A DNA stretch of 64,000 bases, from NCBI GenBank assembly GCA_035556715.1, contig DATMER010000009.1, positions 1 to 64,000 on the forward strand, in the 5' to 3' direction. This stretch comes from DATMER01 sp035556715. Its GTDB lineage: Bacteria > Acidobacteriota > Thermoanaerobaculia > Multivoradales > UBA5704. Shown piece after piece: positions 39,032 through 46,910 of this stretch (its first letter is position 1; each line of letters starts with the position of its first letter). Made by a program: the position numbers and the translations under genes. Under the pieces are notes generated by a model. The model was not told the DNA's origin. It did no database searches and worked only from the letters and a program-made list of their open reading frames with translations.

Positions 39032-40598
39032 CATCATCGTAGGCGTCGGCAATAGACTTCACCGCAGCACTAAGGCTCAACCCTTCTTCCCCCCTCCGCG
39101 ATGTGAATGTTCTCTCTAATCTCTTCTCTGCGGTGGCTATCTCGCACTGAATCATCCCCTCCTGTTCCAGACCTGTACACTGCACATCACCCCACACTGA
39201 AAACATCACAGTTCCCTTAAAATCGCCAAGGATCACCTCCACGCCAAATGGTACAAACACGCGCGTGCTACTTCGACTTACCTGTGCTCTCTCCCAAAAC
39301 CATCCTACTTTCATTTGGTGTATCTCGGTCGATAAGAGAGACCGCAGAATCTTGAAACGCTCCTCTTGCGACATAAGGATATCGACGGTCAGCTCTACCT
39401 CATCTTGCACGTCAAGGTGCTTTGCAATCTCCCACGCATTCAGTACAGTCTGGGCGAGGTCAACAATCCCAGGATCGATCACCTCATTGAAACCAAGGCT
39501 GCCCTGCCATAGTATCCGTGAAGCCGAGCGAACAAAGATCCTTAGGTTCTCTTTCCTATTCGCATTCTCCTCAAACAACAGCACAACTCTGGCAAAGTCA
39601 TAAAACTCTCGAAGTTTTTTCGGACCTTCACTTTCTATGTCACAGAAGCGTACATCCATACTAGAGCTACGAAGAGTAAAACGGAAAAGCTCGTGCTTCA
39701 GGAGCACTTTCAGCAAGCCCGCACCTAATACTTCTTCCACCGGCAAGCCGCGTGGAAGAAACATCTCCATCACTGTGCGTACGACGTGAATCCCACGACT
39801 AAGTACTACTTCTACCCTCTCAACTGGTTCAGGGATAATCTTGATTTCGCCTGTAGAAAGTTCTCGATGCGGCAACCTGGCCGGAATACCAAAACGCACA
39901 TCTCTAAGTTCAGCATGGTTTATAGGTAGGGGCTCTCTCAGCCCGAGAGAGAGGTCAACAAGATATTCAAGAGGACTGACGCCCTGCAAGACCTCAGCGA
40001 GGGCCTCAAAGGTGAGCTGATACCTGAATGACTCGTACCCTGTTGTTTCGACTGTTTCGAGCTTCCGCCGGACGTATTCCTCGAAGCTTTGGCCGATGTG
40101 ACTTCGAATCGCTCGCTCTAGAGACTCTCCATCCGGAGCCTCCAATCTCTGCTCCTCCTTACAAACAATGCTCATCGTGTGCTTGGCAATGTCTTCTCCT
40201 TGCGAATCAAGTTCTCGAATCCGCCGCAGAACCTGATGAATCGAAGCCGCATCGACCGGAACCAAGTACGCGACTTGGGGGACCACGCCCTCCCCAAAAT
40301 CTATCACTAGAAAGAAGGCGGGGAGTGGATGGGTAATCAACCGCTGCCAGTTGGTTAGGCTAACTGACCGATTTAGGTCTCCTATGCTTGTCGCTTTCAC
40401 TTGGACGAGACAGGAAATCCTCGCAGGCTCTCTGTCTCGTGGGTAGGGCGGGAGAGTACTTCCCCAAAGCGGTGGAAATTCAAGGAGATAGTCCCAGCCA
40501 TTCTGATCGTAGGTCACCTTCTGGGGGAGTATCCTTCTCGCCGTGGCCCACGTGGTGAGCGTGCTTTCTCCGAGTGCCCCAAGGTATGTTTGCTCCAC
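38985..40598 (-). CDS. Putative PD-(D/E)XK nuclease-like protein (DUF4365-like N-terminus), possible defence gene
   Basis: 537 residues of low GC. The N-terminal 110 residues show the pattern GALGE...DQNGWDYLLEF...ISCLVQVKATS, which fits DUF4365-type restriction-endonuclease folds (Glu, GWD, QVK). The rest, about 400 residues, matches no family I know, is alpha/beta in character and ends in an acidic helix. It is a single gene, reversed relative to the TA remnants, among mobile DNA. A defence or restriction-like role is inferred from the N-terminus and setting only. Confidence 0.6.
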   Translation of the reverse strand: MEQTYLGALGESTLTTWATARRILPQKVTYDQNGWDYLLEFPPLWGSTLPPYPRDREPARISCLVQVKATSIGDLNRSVSLTNWQRLITHPLPAFFLVIDFGEGVVPQVAYLVPVDAASIHQVLRRIRELDSQGEDIAKHTMSIVCKEEQRLEAPDGESLERAIRSHIGQSFEEYVRRKLETVETTGYESFRYQLTFEALAEVLQGVSPLEYLVDLSLGLREPLPINHAELRDVRFGIPARLPHRELSTGEIKIIPEPVERVEVVLSRGIHVVRTVMEMFLPRGLPVEEVLGAGLLKVLLKHELFRFTLRSSSMDVRFCDIESEGPKKLREFYDFARVVLLFEENANRKENLRIFVRSASRILWQGSLGFNEVIDPGIVDLAQTVLNAWEIAKHLDVQDEVELTVDILMSQEERFKILRSLLSTEIHQMKVGWFWERAQVSRSSTRVFVPFGVEVILGDFKGTVMFSVWGDVQCTGLEQEGMIQCEIATAEKRLERTFTSRRGEEGLSLSAAVKSIADAYDDVTCLILEHYKLPESS

Positions 40599-40756
40599 AA
40601 GCTTCTCCTACGTCTCAATCGTTGGTTTTGCCGGCGCCTCCATACGCCTCCCTTTCGCTTACATGGTAACACCCACGGGCGACGGGTAGATCGGTCACTT
40701 CCCCTCACCGCCCAACTCCTCGCCACCACCTTCGCCGGCCCCGACCCCCCAAAGGT

Positions 40757-41180
40757 TCAAAGCTCGTATCCGCGCTGACAGTACTGGAGGAGGAGCCATC
40801 GGGCCGTTTCGATCCACGGTCCCGTGACAACGTAGAGGGTGAAAAGGGGCCAGCGGTTGCCGGCCCCCGCTTCGGGGAGATCAGGCGTAGCGGTCCATCC
40901 AGATGTACTGCTTACCGGGAGGTATCCGATCTTTTCGAGGAAGGGGATCACTGGGGGATCGAGCAAGGCGTACGCGCCTACAAAGGCCACCTCGCGAGGG
41001 ATATGGCCTTGAGTTCATGGTGTAGGGCCGTACCAATCCCGCGCCGTCGATACTCCGGGAGGACGGCGAGGAACACGATTCGGGCCGAAGTCTCCTCCAT
41101 CGTCGCGTACAGGAAGCCCAGAATGCGGCCCCTTCGCTCGGCGACCAGGGTCACGGTGTTCATGACCCCGAAGAGCCCGG
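40757..41180 (-). pseudogene. GNAT acetyltransferase, truncated and frameshifted
   Basis: The first piece (VTLVAERRGRILGFLYA...LPEYRRRGIGTALHHE) contains the acetyl-CoA binding motif RRRGIG. A frameshift near 40985 moves the rest (FVGAYALLDPPVIPFLEKIGY) to another frame. The N-terminus ends at a GTGCCTGGCAC repeat. Inactive remnant. The 158-bp gap to the next gene holds nothing else. Confidence 0.7.
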
Positions 41181-41209
41181 TCCGAACAAGTGCCTGGCAC
41201 CTCTACGGC
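41181..41209 (+). repeat. Interspersed repeat with GTGCCTGGCAC core (copy 3)
   Basis: TCCGAACAAGTGCCTGGCAC followed by CTCTACGGC, at the broken end of the acetyltransferase gene. Almost identical to copy 4, 172 bp away. Confidence 0.7.
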
Positions 41210-41261
41210 AATTGTGAGAGAGCAGGAGTTTCTTAACCTGCGGGGTGAAGGACGAGCCCAT

Positions 41262-41352
41262 TCAGGACACAAGGCGGATCTTTTCCAGCCGTGGCTTGTC
41301 AGCCGCGAAGGCGATCACGTCGGGCTGATCTCCGGAGAGAAGCTGATTCGCT
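41262..41352 (-). pseudogene. C-terminal remnant of an unknown gene between two repeats
   Basis: About 29 codons ending SGDQPDVIAFAADKPRLEKI and four more residues before TGA. The fragment lies between repeat copies 3 and 4 and its upstream side ends at copy 4. It looks like the tail of a lost gene. Confidence 0.4.
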
Positions 41353-41381
41353 TCCGAACAAATGCCTGGCACCTCTACGGC
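41353..41381 (+). repeat. Interspersed repeat with GTGCCTGGCAC core (copy 4)
   Basis: TCCGAACAAATGCCTGGCAC followed by CTCTACGGC; differs from copy 3 by one base in the shared 29 bp. Confidence 0.7.
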
Positions 41382-41463
41382 CCGGCAGTAAATCTAGAGT
41401 TCGGGGCAAACTCCTCGTCCTTCACGTCGCACTGGCTGCTCGGCGGTTCCAGAATGATACTGT

Positions 41464-42474
41464 TCATGTGGCCTCCCTTGTCGTTTCGAGCACTCCTGAG
41501 AGCCGGCCGCTCTGGATGAACCGCAAGGCATCGCGGGCAACTAATCGGCCCTCGTCAAGGCACGCACTGGCCTCGGAGAGGCGACGTTCCAATTCGTTCA
41601 ACAGACGAATACGGGCACGGGAAAGTGCAGTTTTGCGAGCACCCGGCGTGAGGGATTGAAGAGATACCTTCTGCTTGCGCGGCTTAATGCCATAGGCCTT
41701 CAAGTTGTAGCGCTCGTATAGCAAGGCGTAGTCGCGATCCGAGAGCGAATCGAGAGCGAGGCTGATGAAGCCTTTGAGAAGACGAGCTACTTCACGCATA
41801 TGTGTGGCTTCGATATTTGACTCGACTCCATTGAAATCTATCAGAGCCTCATTGAAGTCCTTGAGTTCGACTTCACGACGCCGCCTTCGGATAGCGCTCT
41901 TCTGAAGGCGACCCAAGGCTAACAGCAGGCACTTTGATGCCTCTGCGGCGTTGAGCGTTGGGAGGCGTAATGTATCCAACTCATTGAAGATCGCTTCCGA
42001 GACGATGTCCATGTACACTTCATGAGGAAGTTCTCCCTTTCTACGGACCCAGCATAAACATGCATCAAATATCTTGTCGAACGCCTTCGCTTGCTCGTAG
42101 CCGGATCTCAGCGCATCGAGAGTAGCCTCTGAGATAAGTGTTTCTTTAGTTCTGTGGTCTAGCTTTTCTCGCACGTTGCGAGCGCCCTCACCGATCTGCG
42201 CGCTAGTTACATCACGGCGCCGATTTGCCTCCTCAGACATGGCACCTCTGAATGAGAGATACCACTCTAAGCGTTCTGCGCATTTCTCGCAAGAATTTAA
42301 ATGTTGATCCATCACCTCTACGGTTGCGGGCGGTAACTCCTCACCAGCGTAGGCGCTCAGCTGAGCCTCCGTCAGGTGATCTCCAATGGTGCCCTCGGGC
42401 AATTCGCAGAGGAAATCCGCCAGCCGAGTTGTCTGGTTGTGATCCAGGCAGAAGTCTTTCTTTTCATGGTCCAT
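41464..42474 (-). CDS. Anti-sigma zinc-finger domain fused to a divergent sigma-factor-like domain
   Basis: 336 residues. Residues 33-75 form a ZAS-type anti-sigma domain with H58, C62 and C65 in HLNSCEKC. Residues about 140-200 look like sigma region 2 (VYMDIVSEAIFNELDTLRL ... AIRRRRREVE). Residues about 255-310 look like region 4 (LDSLSDRDYALLYERYNL ... KTALSRARIRLLNELERRL). ATG 42474 is chosen over an upstream TTG because GAGGAG lies 7 nt before it. It follows an ECF-like sigma gene with 11 bp between, and would bind or replace it. The fusion is unusual. Confidence 0.65.
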   Translation of the reverse strand: MDHEKKDFCLDHNQTTRLADFLCELPEGTIGDHLTEAQLSAYAGEELPPATVEVMDQHLNSCEKCAERLEWYLSFRGAMSEEANRRRDVTSAQIGEGARNVREKLDHRTKETLISEATLDALRSGYEQAKAFDKIFDACLCWVRRKGELPHEVYMDIVSEAIFNELDTLRLPTLNAAEASKCLLLALGRLQKSAIRRRRREVELKDFNEALIDFNGVESNIEATHMREVARLLKGFISLALDSLSDRDYALLYERYNLKAYGIKPRKQKVSLQSLTPGARKTALSRARIRLLNELERRLSEASACLDEGRLVARDALRFIQSGRLSGVLETTREAT

Positions 42475-42485
42475 GGCTTTTCTCC

Positions 42486-43178
42486 TCAAAGTCCGTAGCT
42501 CGACTTGAGCACTGCGAGCTTCGGGCGGAGCAGTTGGCGTGCTCGACAGATCCTGTTCTTGACGACCGCCAGGGACACGCCGAGTTCCTTCGCAATGACC
42601 TTATAGCTTTTATCTTCAAGAAACAGCATTAACGCTTCACTGTATAAGACAGGTAACTCTGAGAGCGCCTGAGGAACAAGCACTTCCATTGCTCGGTGAA
42701 GCTCCCGCTGAGCCAAGCGTTGGTATGGATTACCTTCTATAGTAAGATCGATCATGCTGGCATCTTCTACCTCCAGAGGTACAATAGTAGGGCCTCTTCT
42801 CTTCTTCCTCCAAAATCTAGCAATTCTTTCCTCACAATGGGTAACCAAAGAGACCCGGAGATAGTTTTTCAACTTACCGCGCTTTGGATCATATTTATCG
42901 AGGAGTTTGTCAAGGCTGCTCAAGAATAGATTAAAACTTTCTTTTCCATATTCCAGGGGAATGCCCGAGCCTTTTTTGAAGAAGGTGCTCTCGGCACAGC
43001 TAGCAAGAGCATATGGATCTTGACAGAGGACAAAATCAAGAAGATCGCCTTTCTCTTCTGGTGTCCAGAGTGAGCTGGGCCTGGCAAGGATGTCGTCGAA
43101 CCTTGTCTTAGTGCTTAAAGATTCTTGGATCATGGTAAGCCCTCTGAGAGTGGCACTTTCCTCGGTGGGTACCCGCAT
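42486..43178 (-). CDS. ECF-type RNA polymerase sigma factor
   Basis: 230 residues. Region 2 lies near 75-130 (FNLFLSSLDKLLDKYDPKRG ... RIARFWRKKRRG), region 4 near 175-225 (LSELPVLYSEALMLFLEDKSYKVIAKELGVS then RARQLLRPKL). GC is low for the window. The ATG overlaps the TAA of the small membrane protein gene (TAATG), so translation is coupled. With its neighbours it forms a three-gene unit that senses or transmits a signal; the target genes are unknown. Confidence 0.8.
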   Translation of the reverse strand: MRVPTEESATLRGLTMIQESLSTKTRFDDILARPSSLWTPEEKGDLLDFVLCQDPYALASCAESTFFKKGSGIPLEYGKESFNLFLSSLDKLLDKYDPKRGKLKNYLRVSLVTHCEERIARFWRKKRRGPTIVPLEVEDASMIDLTIEGNPYQRLAQRELHRAMEVLVPQALSELPVLYSEALMLFLEDKSYKVIAKELGVSLAVVKNRICRARQLLRPKLAVLKSSYGL

Positions 43179-43405
43179 TAGCGAGCACAGGGTCTTCTGT
43201 CAGCCTGCGAAAGGGCTCCGAGCAATGCCGCGAGCACGGTCTTAAGTCCCTCCGCGGCCGCTGGGCCCATGCCGAGATCCAGCGCAGGAAGTGACGACAA
43301 CATTAGCATAGACGCAAAAATTACTAAGAGAATCAGGTAAACTCTGGTGGCCCACGGTAAATTCGCCAGTCCAAGTCTTGCAAAGAGATCTCTTTCTTGC
43401 TTCAT
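43178..43405 (-). CDS. Small membrane protein of the sigma operon
   Basis: 75 residues with one or two hydrophobic segments (VYLILLVIFASMLMLSS, then an Ala/Leu-rich second). No family is recognised. AGGAG precedes the ATG by 10 nt. The stop overlaps the sigma start by one base, so stoichiometry is probably linked. It could anchor or sense for the sigma system; this is an inference. Confidence 0.6.
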   Translation of the reverse strand: MKQERDLFARLGLANLPWATRVYLILLVIFASMLMLSSLPALDLGMGPAAAEGLKTVLAALLGALSQADRRPCAR

Positions 43406-43437
43406 TTTAGCTGGCTCCTGTGGCCAGGAAGATCTGG

Positions 43438-43477
43438 CCTCCCCTTACCTATATCTATGTCTTAAAGTCAGGGGAGG
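43438..43477 (-). promoter_or_regulatory. Inverted repeat upstream of the sigma operon
   Basis: CCTCCCCT and AGGGGAGG form a perfect 8-bp inverted repeat with a 24-nt A/T-rich spacer, 32 nt before the first gene. It could be an operator or a leader hairpin; the spacer contains -10-like sequences (TAGATA). Confidence 0.45.
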
Positions 43478-43500
43478 TTTCACCAAGGGGTCAGCCTGTT

Positions 43501-43928
43501 ACCGCCGCCCGAACCACCAAAAAGCACAGCCGGCCAGTCGAACGCTTCCGGTCATTCTCCTGTCCCCCACCGGCCGTCCTTAGTCCCCGGCATCCCTGGC
43601 CTCTCGACGCCCGCTCTGCCGGCTCGCTCGCCACCTCCCTCCCGTGAGGCCCCTAAGCGGCCCCAGGCGCCGTGCGGCCGTGCTAAGGGCCAGCCACCCG
43701 AAGTCTCTAAGTGTCTGTTCTGGTCCTGTCCCCGCCCCCCCGAACCACCAAGAAAGAACAGCCGGCCAGCCGGACGCCCTTGGTCGACGCTCCGCCCTGT
43801 CGTCCACCGGTTCTCCGAGGCCTCCCCGCTCCCCGCCCACCCACATCCCCGTGAGGCCCCTGTGCGGCCCCAGGTCATGCGGCCGTGCCAGGCCCATCGA
43901 CATGTAGCCTCTATGTTTCTTTTCTGGA
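43501..43928. repeat. Two imperfect direct repeats of about 200-230 bp
   Basis: 43501-43727 and 43732-43928 share blocks such as CGAACCACCAAGAA, AACAGCCGGCCAG, CCCGTGAGGCCCCT and GCGGCCCCAGG in the same order. GC-rich, no supported gene in either strand. Possibly remnants of a mobile element or a duplicated non-coding RNA. Confidence 0.6.
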
Positions 43929-43938
43929 GTGAGTTGCG

Positions 43939-43985
43939 TGGTGCCCAGGGGCGGAATTGAACCACCCGGCACCGTGACTTTCAGT
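43939..43985 (-). repeat. 3' half of a tRNA-Phe gene (attachment-site remnant)
   Basis: On the minus strand, the anticodon-loop CTGAAAG is followed by the variable region, a T-arm with TTCAATTCC and the acceptor end CCTGGGCACCA, as in bacterial tRNA-Phe(GAA). The 5' half is absent: no GCCCAGG partner lies upstream. Such 3' halves are what integrases leave at the far end of an element in a tRNA gene. Confidence 0.7.
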
Positions 43986-44213
43986 GTTGAGGCCGGAACC
44001 CCAACCCGGCGTTGGCAGGACTGGCGATCCTTCCTCGGCCTAGGTCGGCCGACAGGCCTCGACCCTAATTGGGGAGAGACCACTTTCTGTTGGAAAATGA
44101 GGAGAGGGGCCGTTACCTTTCCCTTGTGTACTCGGTTGCCATCATTACTATCTTGTCCCCAGATTACGGCAATCGGAATATCCCCCATATATTATTCATG
44201 ACTGCTTCACGGA

Positions 44214-44486
44214 TCAGTATGGCGCCTCACCCTGCTCCTCCATCGCGAGATAGAACCGTTTCGGATCACCACGTCTCCCGGCACCAACATGTTGGATCAC
44301 GCCTTTCTCGGCAAACTCAGCCAATTTGTGCTGTGCCGTAGTCCGCGACAGCTTCGGCAACGTCGGATCAGTCCTTCCAAGTAAGGGCGTGGTCAGCGCT
44401 CTCGGGCAAGACTTCGAGCTGGGAAGGTGCCAGCCGAACGTACTGAGCCCGCACCGACACCGCCCGAGAGCCTCGAGTCCCTCCAC
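44214..44486 (-). pseudogene. Remnant with a C-terminal winged-helix-like segment
   Basis: The last 50 codons (KLSRTTAQHKLAEFAEKGVI then RGDPKRFYLAMEE) look like the C-terminal winged helix of a plasmid- or element-type replication helicase. Upstream residues have no pattern and no good start. Probably a decayed mobile-element gene. Confidence 0.4.
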
Positions 44487-44706
44487 GGCTGTTATCCTGA
44501 GAGCTTCAGCAAGGAACTACGCGGGTGCCCACCGCCCCTCCCAGATCATTCACTTCGTTCAGGACGACAGATGAGGAGGTTGCCTCAGGCCCCGGAGCCG
44601 GTGTCCTCGGCCTTTGAGCTTGGCCAAGCTCTGTCACTTCTTAGCGGCGGAGATCCGGGGGCGCCCCGCTGGCCCATGACGCTCCGTTGCCCGGTATACT
44701 TCGAGG

Positions 44707-44802
44707 GTGAGATTCGAATGGGACCCTGAGAAGGAGGTCCGCAACCTTCGGAAGCACGGGGTCTCGTTCGTGGAGGCGAGCACCGTAAAGAAGGCGCTAT
44801 GA
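44707..44802 (+). pseudogene. brnT: N-terminal fragment of a BrnT-type toxin
   Basis: 31 codons starting at GTG: VRFEWDPEKEVRNLRKHGVS is the characteristic BrnT start. The rest of the toxin is missing; after FVEAST the frame runs into the antitoxin start with a 4-nt overlap. TATACT lies 6 nt before the GTG as a leaderless-type promoter. Confidence 0.7.
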
Positions 44803-45023
44803 ATCAGGAACCTGAAGACGACGATCTCGAACCGGAGTACGACTTCTCGGGAGCGGTGCGCGGCAAGTATTACCAGCGCTACCGGCAGGGTACGAACGTG
44901 GTCCTGCTCGACGCCGACGTGGCTCAGGCTTTCAAGGATTCGGAGTCGGTCAACCGGGCTCTCCGCCTCCTCCTCGATCTCGCCAAGCAAGAGGTTCCCA
45001 GAACCGCTGACCCTGAGGTTTGA
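44799..45023 (+). CDS. BrnA-like antitoxin
   Basis: 74 residues with EYDFSGAVRGKYYQRY and VVLLDADVAQAF, a pattern typical of short proteins next to BrnT toxins. The C-terminus is helical. It directly follows the truncated brnT, so the antitoxin gene survives without its toxin. A truncated relative lies at 37151. Confidence 0.65.
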   Translation: MNQEPEDDDLEPEYDFSGAVRGKYYQRYRQGTNVVLLDADVAQAFKDSESVNRALRLLLDLAKQEVPRTADPEV

Positions 45024-45048
45024 CCGATTTGCCTCCTCGCACCGCTCA

Positions 45049-45366
45049 TCACGCGGCGGTGTGCTCAGGGATCTTGCGGATTTCGTCGCGCAACTTCCGC
45101 TCGGCGTGCCACAGATCGTGAGCCGTCTGCATGCGAAGCCAGAAGCCGGCACCATTGCCGCAAAACCGCCCAAGGCGCACCGCCACCTCCGGCGAGACGG
45201 CCGAGCGCTCGGCGAGGATCGAATGGAGCATCTGCCGGGAGACGCCAAGTTGCCGCGCCGTCTCGGAAACGGTGAGATTGAGCGCCGGGAGCACATCCTC
45301 GCGCAGGATCGCACCGGGGTGAGTGGGCTCCATCCTGGGTGGTTGCTTGGCAGAATACTCAGGCAT
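45049..45366 (-). CDS. higA: HigA-family addiction module antitoxin (orphan)
   Basis: 105 residues from ATG 45366. An XRE-type HTH (LTVSETARQLGVSRQMLHSI) follows the HigA N-terminus HPGAILREDVL. The C-terminus is helical. Its usual partner higB is not found upstream: only about 80 bp lie between it and the att core, and they do not encode HigB. AGGA lies about 10 nt before the start. Confidence 0.85.
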   Translation of the reverse strand: MPEYSAKQPPRMEPTHPGAILREDVLPALNLTVSETARQLGVSRQMLHSILAERSAVSPEVAVRLGRFCGNGAGFWLRMQTAHDLWHAERKLRDEIRKIPEHTAA

Positions 45367-45446
45367 CGTCGGTTCCTCAGTGGTATTGCTCAAGGTCTAC
45401 TCGCGCCAAAGAACCGCTCTAACTTGCTGTAGATGAAAGAGGAAGA

Positions 45447-45496
45447 TGGTGCAGCCAGGAGGAGTCGAACCCCCAACCTACAGATCCGTAGTCTGT
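45447..45496. repeat. Left attachment site (attL) of the tRNA-Arg element
   Basis: 50 bp identical to the 3' half of tRNA-Arg at 50338-50387, from the CCA end to the anticodon stem. It lacks the rest of the tRNA. It marks the left border of the integrated element. Confidence 0.93.
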
Positions 45497-45607
45497 AGAA
45501 GCAGTGTTCCGCGGCATCTCAGCCTGTCCCGATAAACCCCTGAGAGTATGGACGTTGAGCGGCATTGCCTGTATCATAAGGCATCATGCCGTCTCGTGCA
45601 AGAGCAT

Positions 45608-45633
45608 GCGCCAGTGGTCCTTCAGTGGTCCTT
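45608..45633 (+). repeat. Left arm-type repeat of the element
   Basis: Two tandem AGTGGTCCTT units inside GCGCCAGTGGTCCTTCAGTG, repeated with one change at 50245-50270. Tandem short repeats near each end in the same orientation fit integrase arm-binding sites. Confidence 0.65.
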
Positions 45634-45676
45634 TTCGCGTGCGCCGTGGCGGCACCCACCCCACCAGGAGGCCGCT

Positions 45677-46906
45677 ATGAGGCGTAGCACGGACTATCTG
45701 ACCGATCGCCAGATCCGCTCTCTCAAGGCTCAGGAACAACAGTACGAAGTGACGGACGGCGCCGTCTCGGGGCTCGTCCTCCGTGTCTTCCCCACCGGGA
45801 GCAAGAGTTGGTTTCTCCGGTACGGCCCGCGTGAGGCCCGCCGCCGGATCGTCCTCGGGCCGTATCCCGCTCTCACTCTGGAAAAGGCCCGGGACAAGGC
45901 CCGCGAGCTCGTTGCAGGCGTCAAGATCGCCGGCAGAGATCCCATGGAGGAGCGGAAGGCCGAACGTACCGCCCGCAGGAAGGCGGAGACCGCGACCTTT
46001 GCCGCTCTTGCCACCCTCTACGTAGAGGAGCACGCGAAGCGGAAAAAGCGGCTCCGCGCCGGGAAGGAAGACGAGCGGAAACTGCGGGTTGAGGTGCTCC
46101 CTGCTTGGGGCTCTCGCCCGGCCGCCGAGATCCGCCGGGTCGATGTGCGCTCGCTGCTTGAGCGGATCGCAGAAGAGCGCGGGGGCGTCTGCGCCAACCG
46201 GACCCGCGCGCTCCTGTCCAAGGTTTTTTCCTTCGGCATCGAGCAAGAGCGCGTCGAGTCGAATCCCGTCTATGGAGTGAAGCGGCTCTACGAGGAGAAA
46301 CCGCGGGAAAGGGTGCTCACGGAGGAAGAGCTGCGCATCCTCTGGCCTTTCCTCGATCGCCTGCAACCGACGGTTGCCGCCGCGTGGCGCCTGATCCTGT
46401 TGACGGCGCAGCGGCCGGGGGAAGTGCTCGCGATGCGCTGGCGGGATCTCGAGCGCGACTCCCGGGGGTGGTGGTGGAACCTCCCCGCCGAGCTGACGAA
46501 GACCAACCGCGCGCACCGCGTCCCGCTCTCCCCGCAGGCTCTTGAGATCATCGAGGCTCTACGCCCCCTTACCGAATCCTCAGGATGGGTGCTCGCCTCC
46601 CGCGCCGACGGCAAGCGGCTGACGTGGCTCTCCCACAGCTCGGCGCGCCTGCGGGAATGGTCCGGCCTGGACCACTTCACGCCCCACGATCTCCGCCGGA
46701 CCGCTGCAACGTGGCTCGGTCGACACGGGGTACGCCCCGACACCATCGACCAGCTTCTAAACCATGCGGCCGGGCGCATCTCCCGGACCTACAACCGCGC
46801 CGGATATGACTCCGAGAAGAGCCAAGCCGTGACCCTGCTCGGCAACCTCGTGCATAACGCGGTTCTCCCTGCCGAAGAGCGTTCAAACGTCGTCCGGATC
46901 GCATGA
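45677..46906 (+). CDS. int: Tyrosine recombinase/integrase (P4-like)
   Basis: 409 residues. An N-terminal arm-binding DUF4102-like domain (YEVTDGAVSGLVLRVFPTG...ALTLEKARDKA), a core-binding SAM-like domain, and a catalytic domain with R246 (TAQRPGE), H337-x-x-R340 (HDLRR), LLNHA and nucleophile Y372. It drives integration into tRNA-Arg. ATG 45677 has AGGAGG 6 nt upstream. It is 180 bp from attL, as in P4-type islands. Confidence 0.95.
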   Translation: MRRSTDYLTDRQIRSLKAQEQQYEVTDGAVSGLVLRVFPTGSKSWFLRYGPREARRRIVLGPYPALTLEKARDKARELVAGVKIAGRDPMEERKAERTARRKAETATFAALATLYVEEHAKRKKRLRAGKEDERKLRVEVLPAWGSRPAAEIRRVDVRSLLERIAEERGGVCANRTRALLSKVFSFGIEQERVESNPVYGVKRLYEEKPRERVLTEEELRILWPFLDRLQPTVAAAWRLILLTAQRPGEVLAMRWRDLERDSRGWWWNLPAELTKTNRAHRVPLSPQALEIIEALRPLTESSGWVLASRADGKRLTWLSHSSARLREWSGLDHFTPHDLRRTAATWLGRHGVRPDTIDQLLNHAAGRISRTYNRAGYDSEKSQAVTLLGNLVHNAVLPAEERSNVVRIA

Positions 46907-46910
46907 CGCC

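Noticed and set aside
43580..44188. Minus-strand frame of 202 codons in the repeat region
   Set aside because: It spans two non-coding repeats and the tRNA-Phe fragment; no motif or start site.
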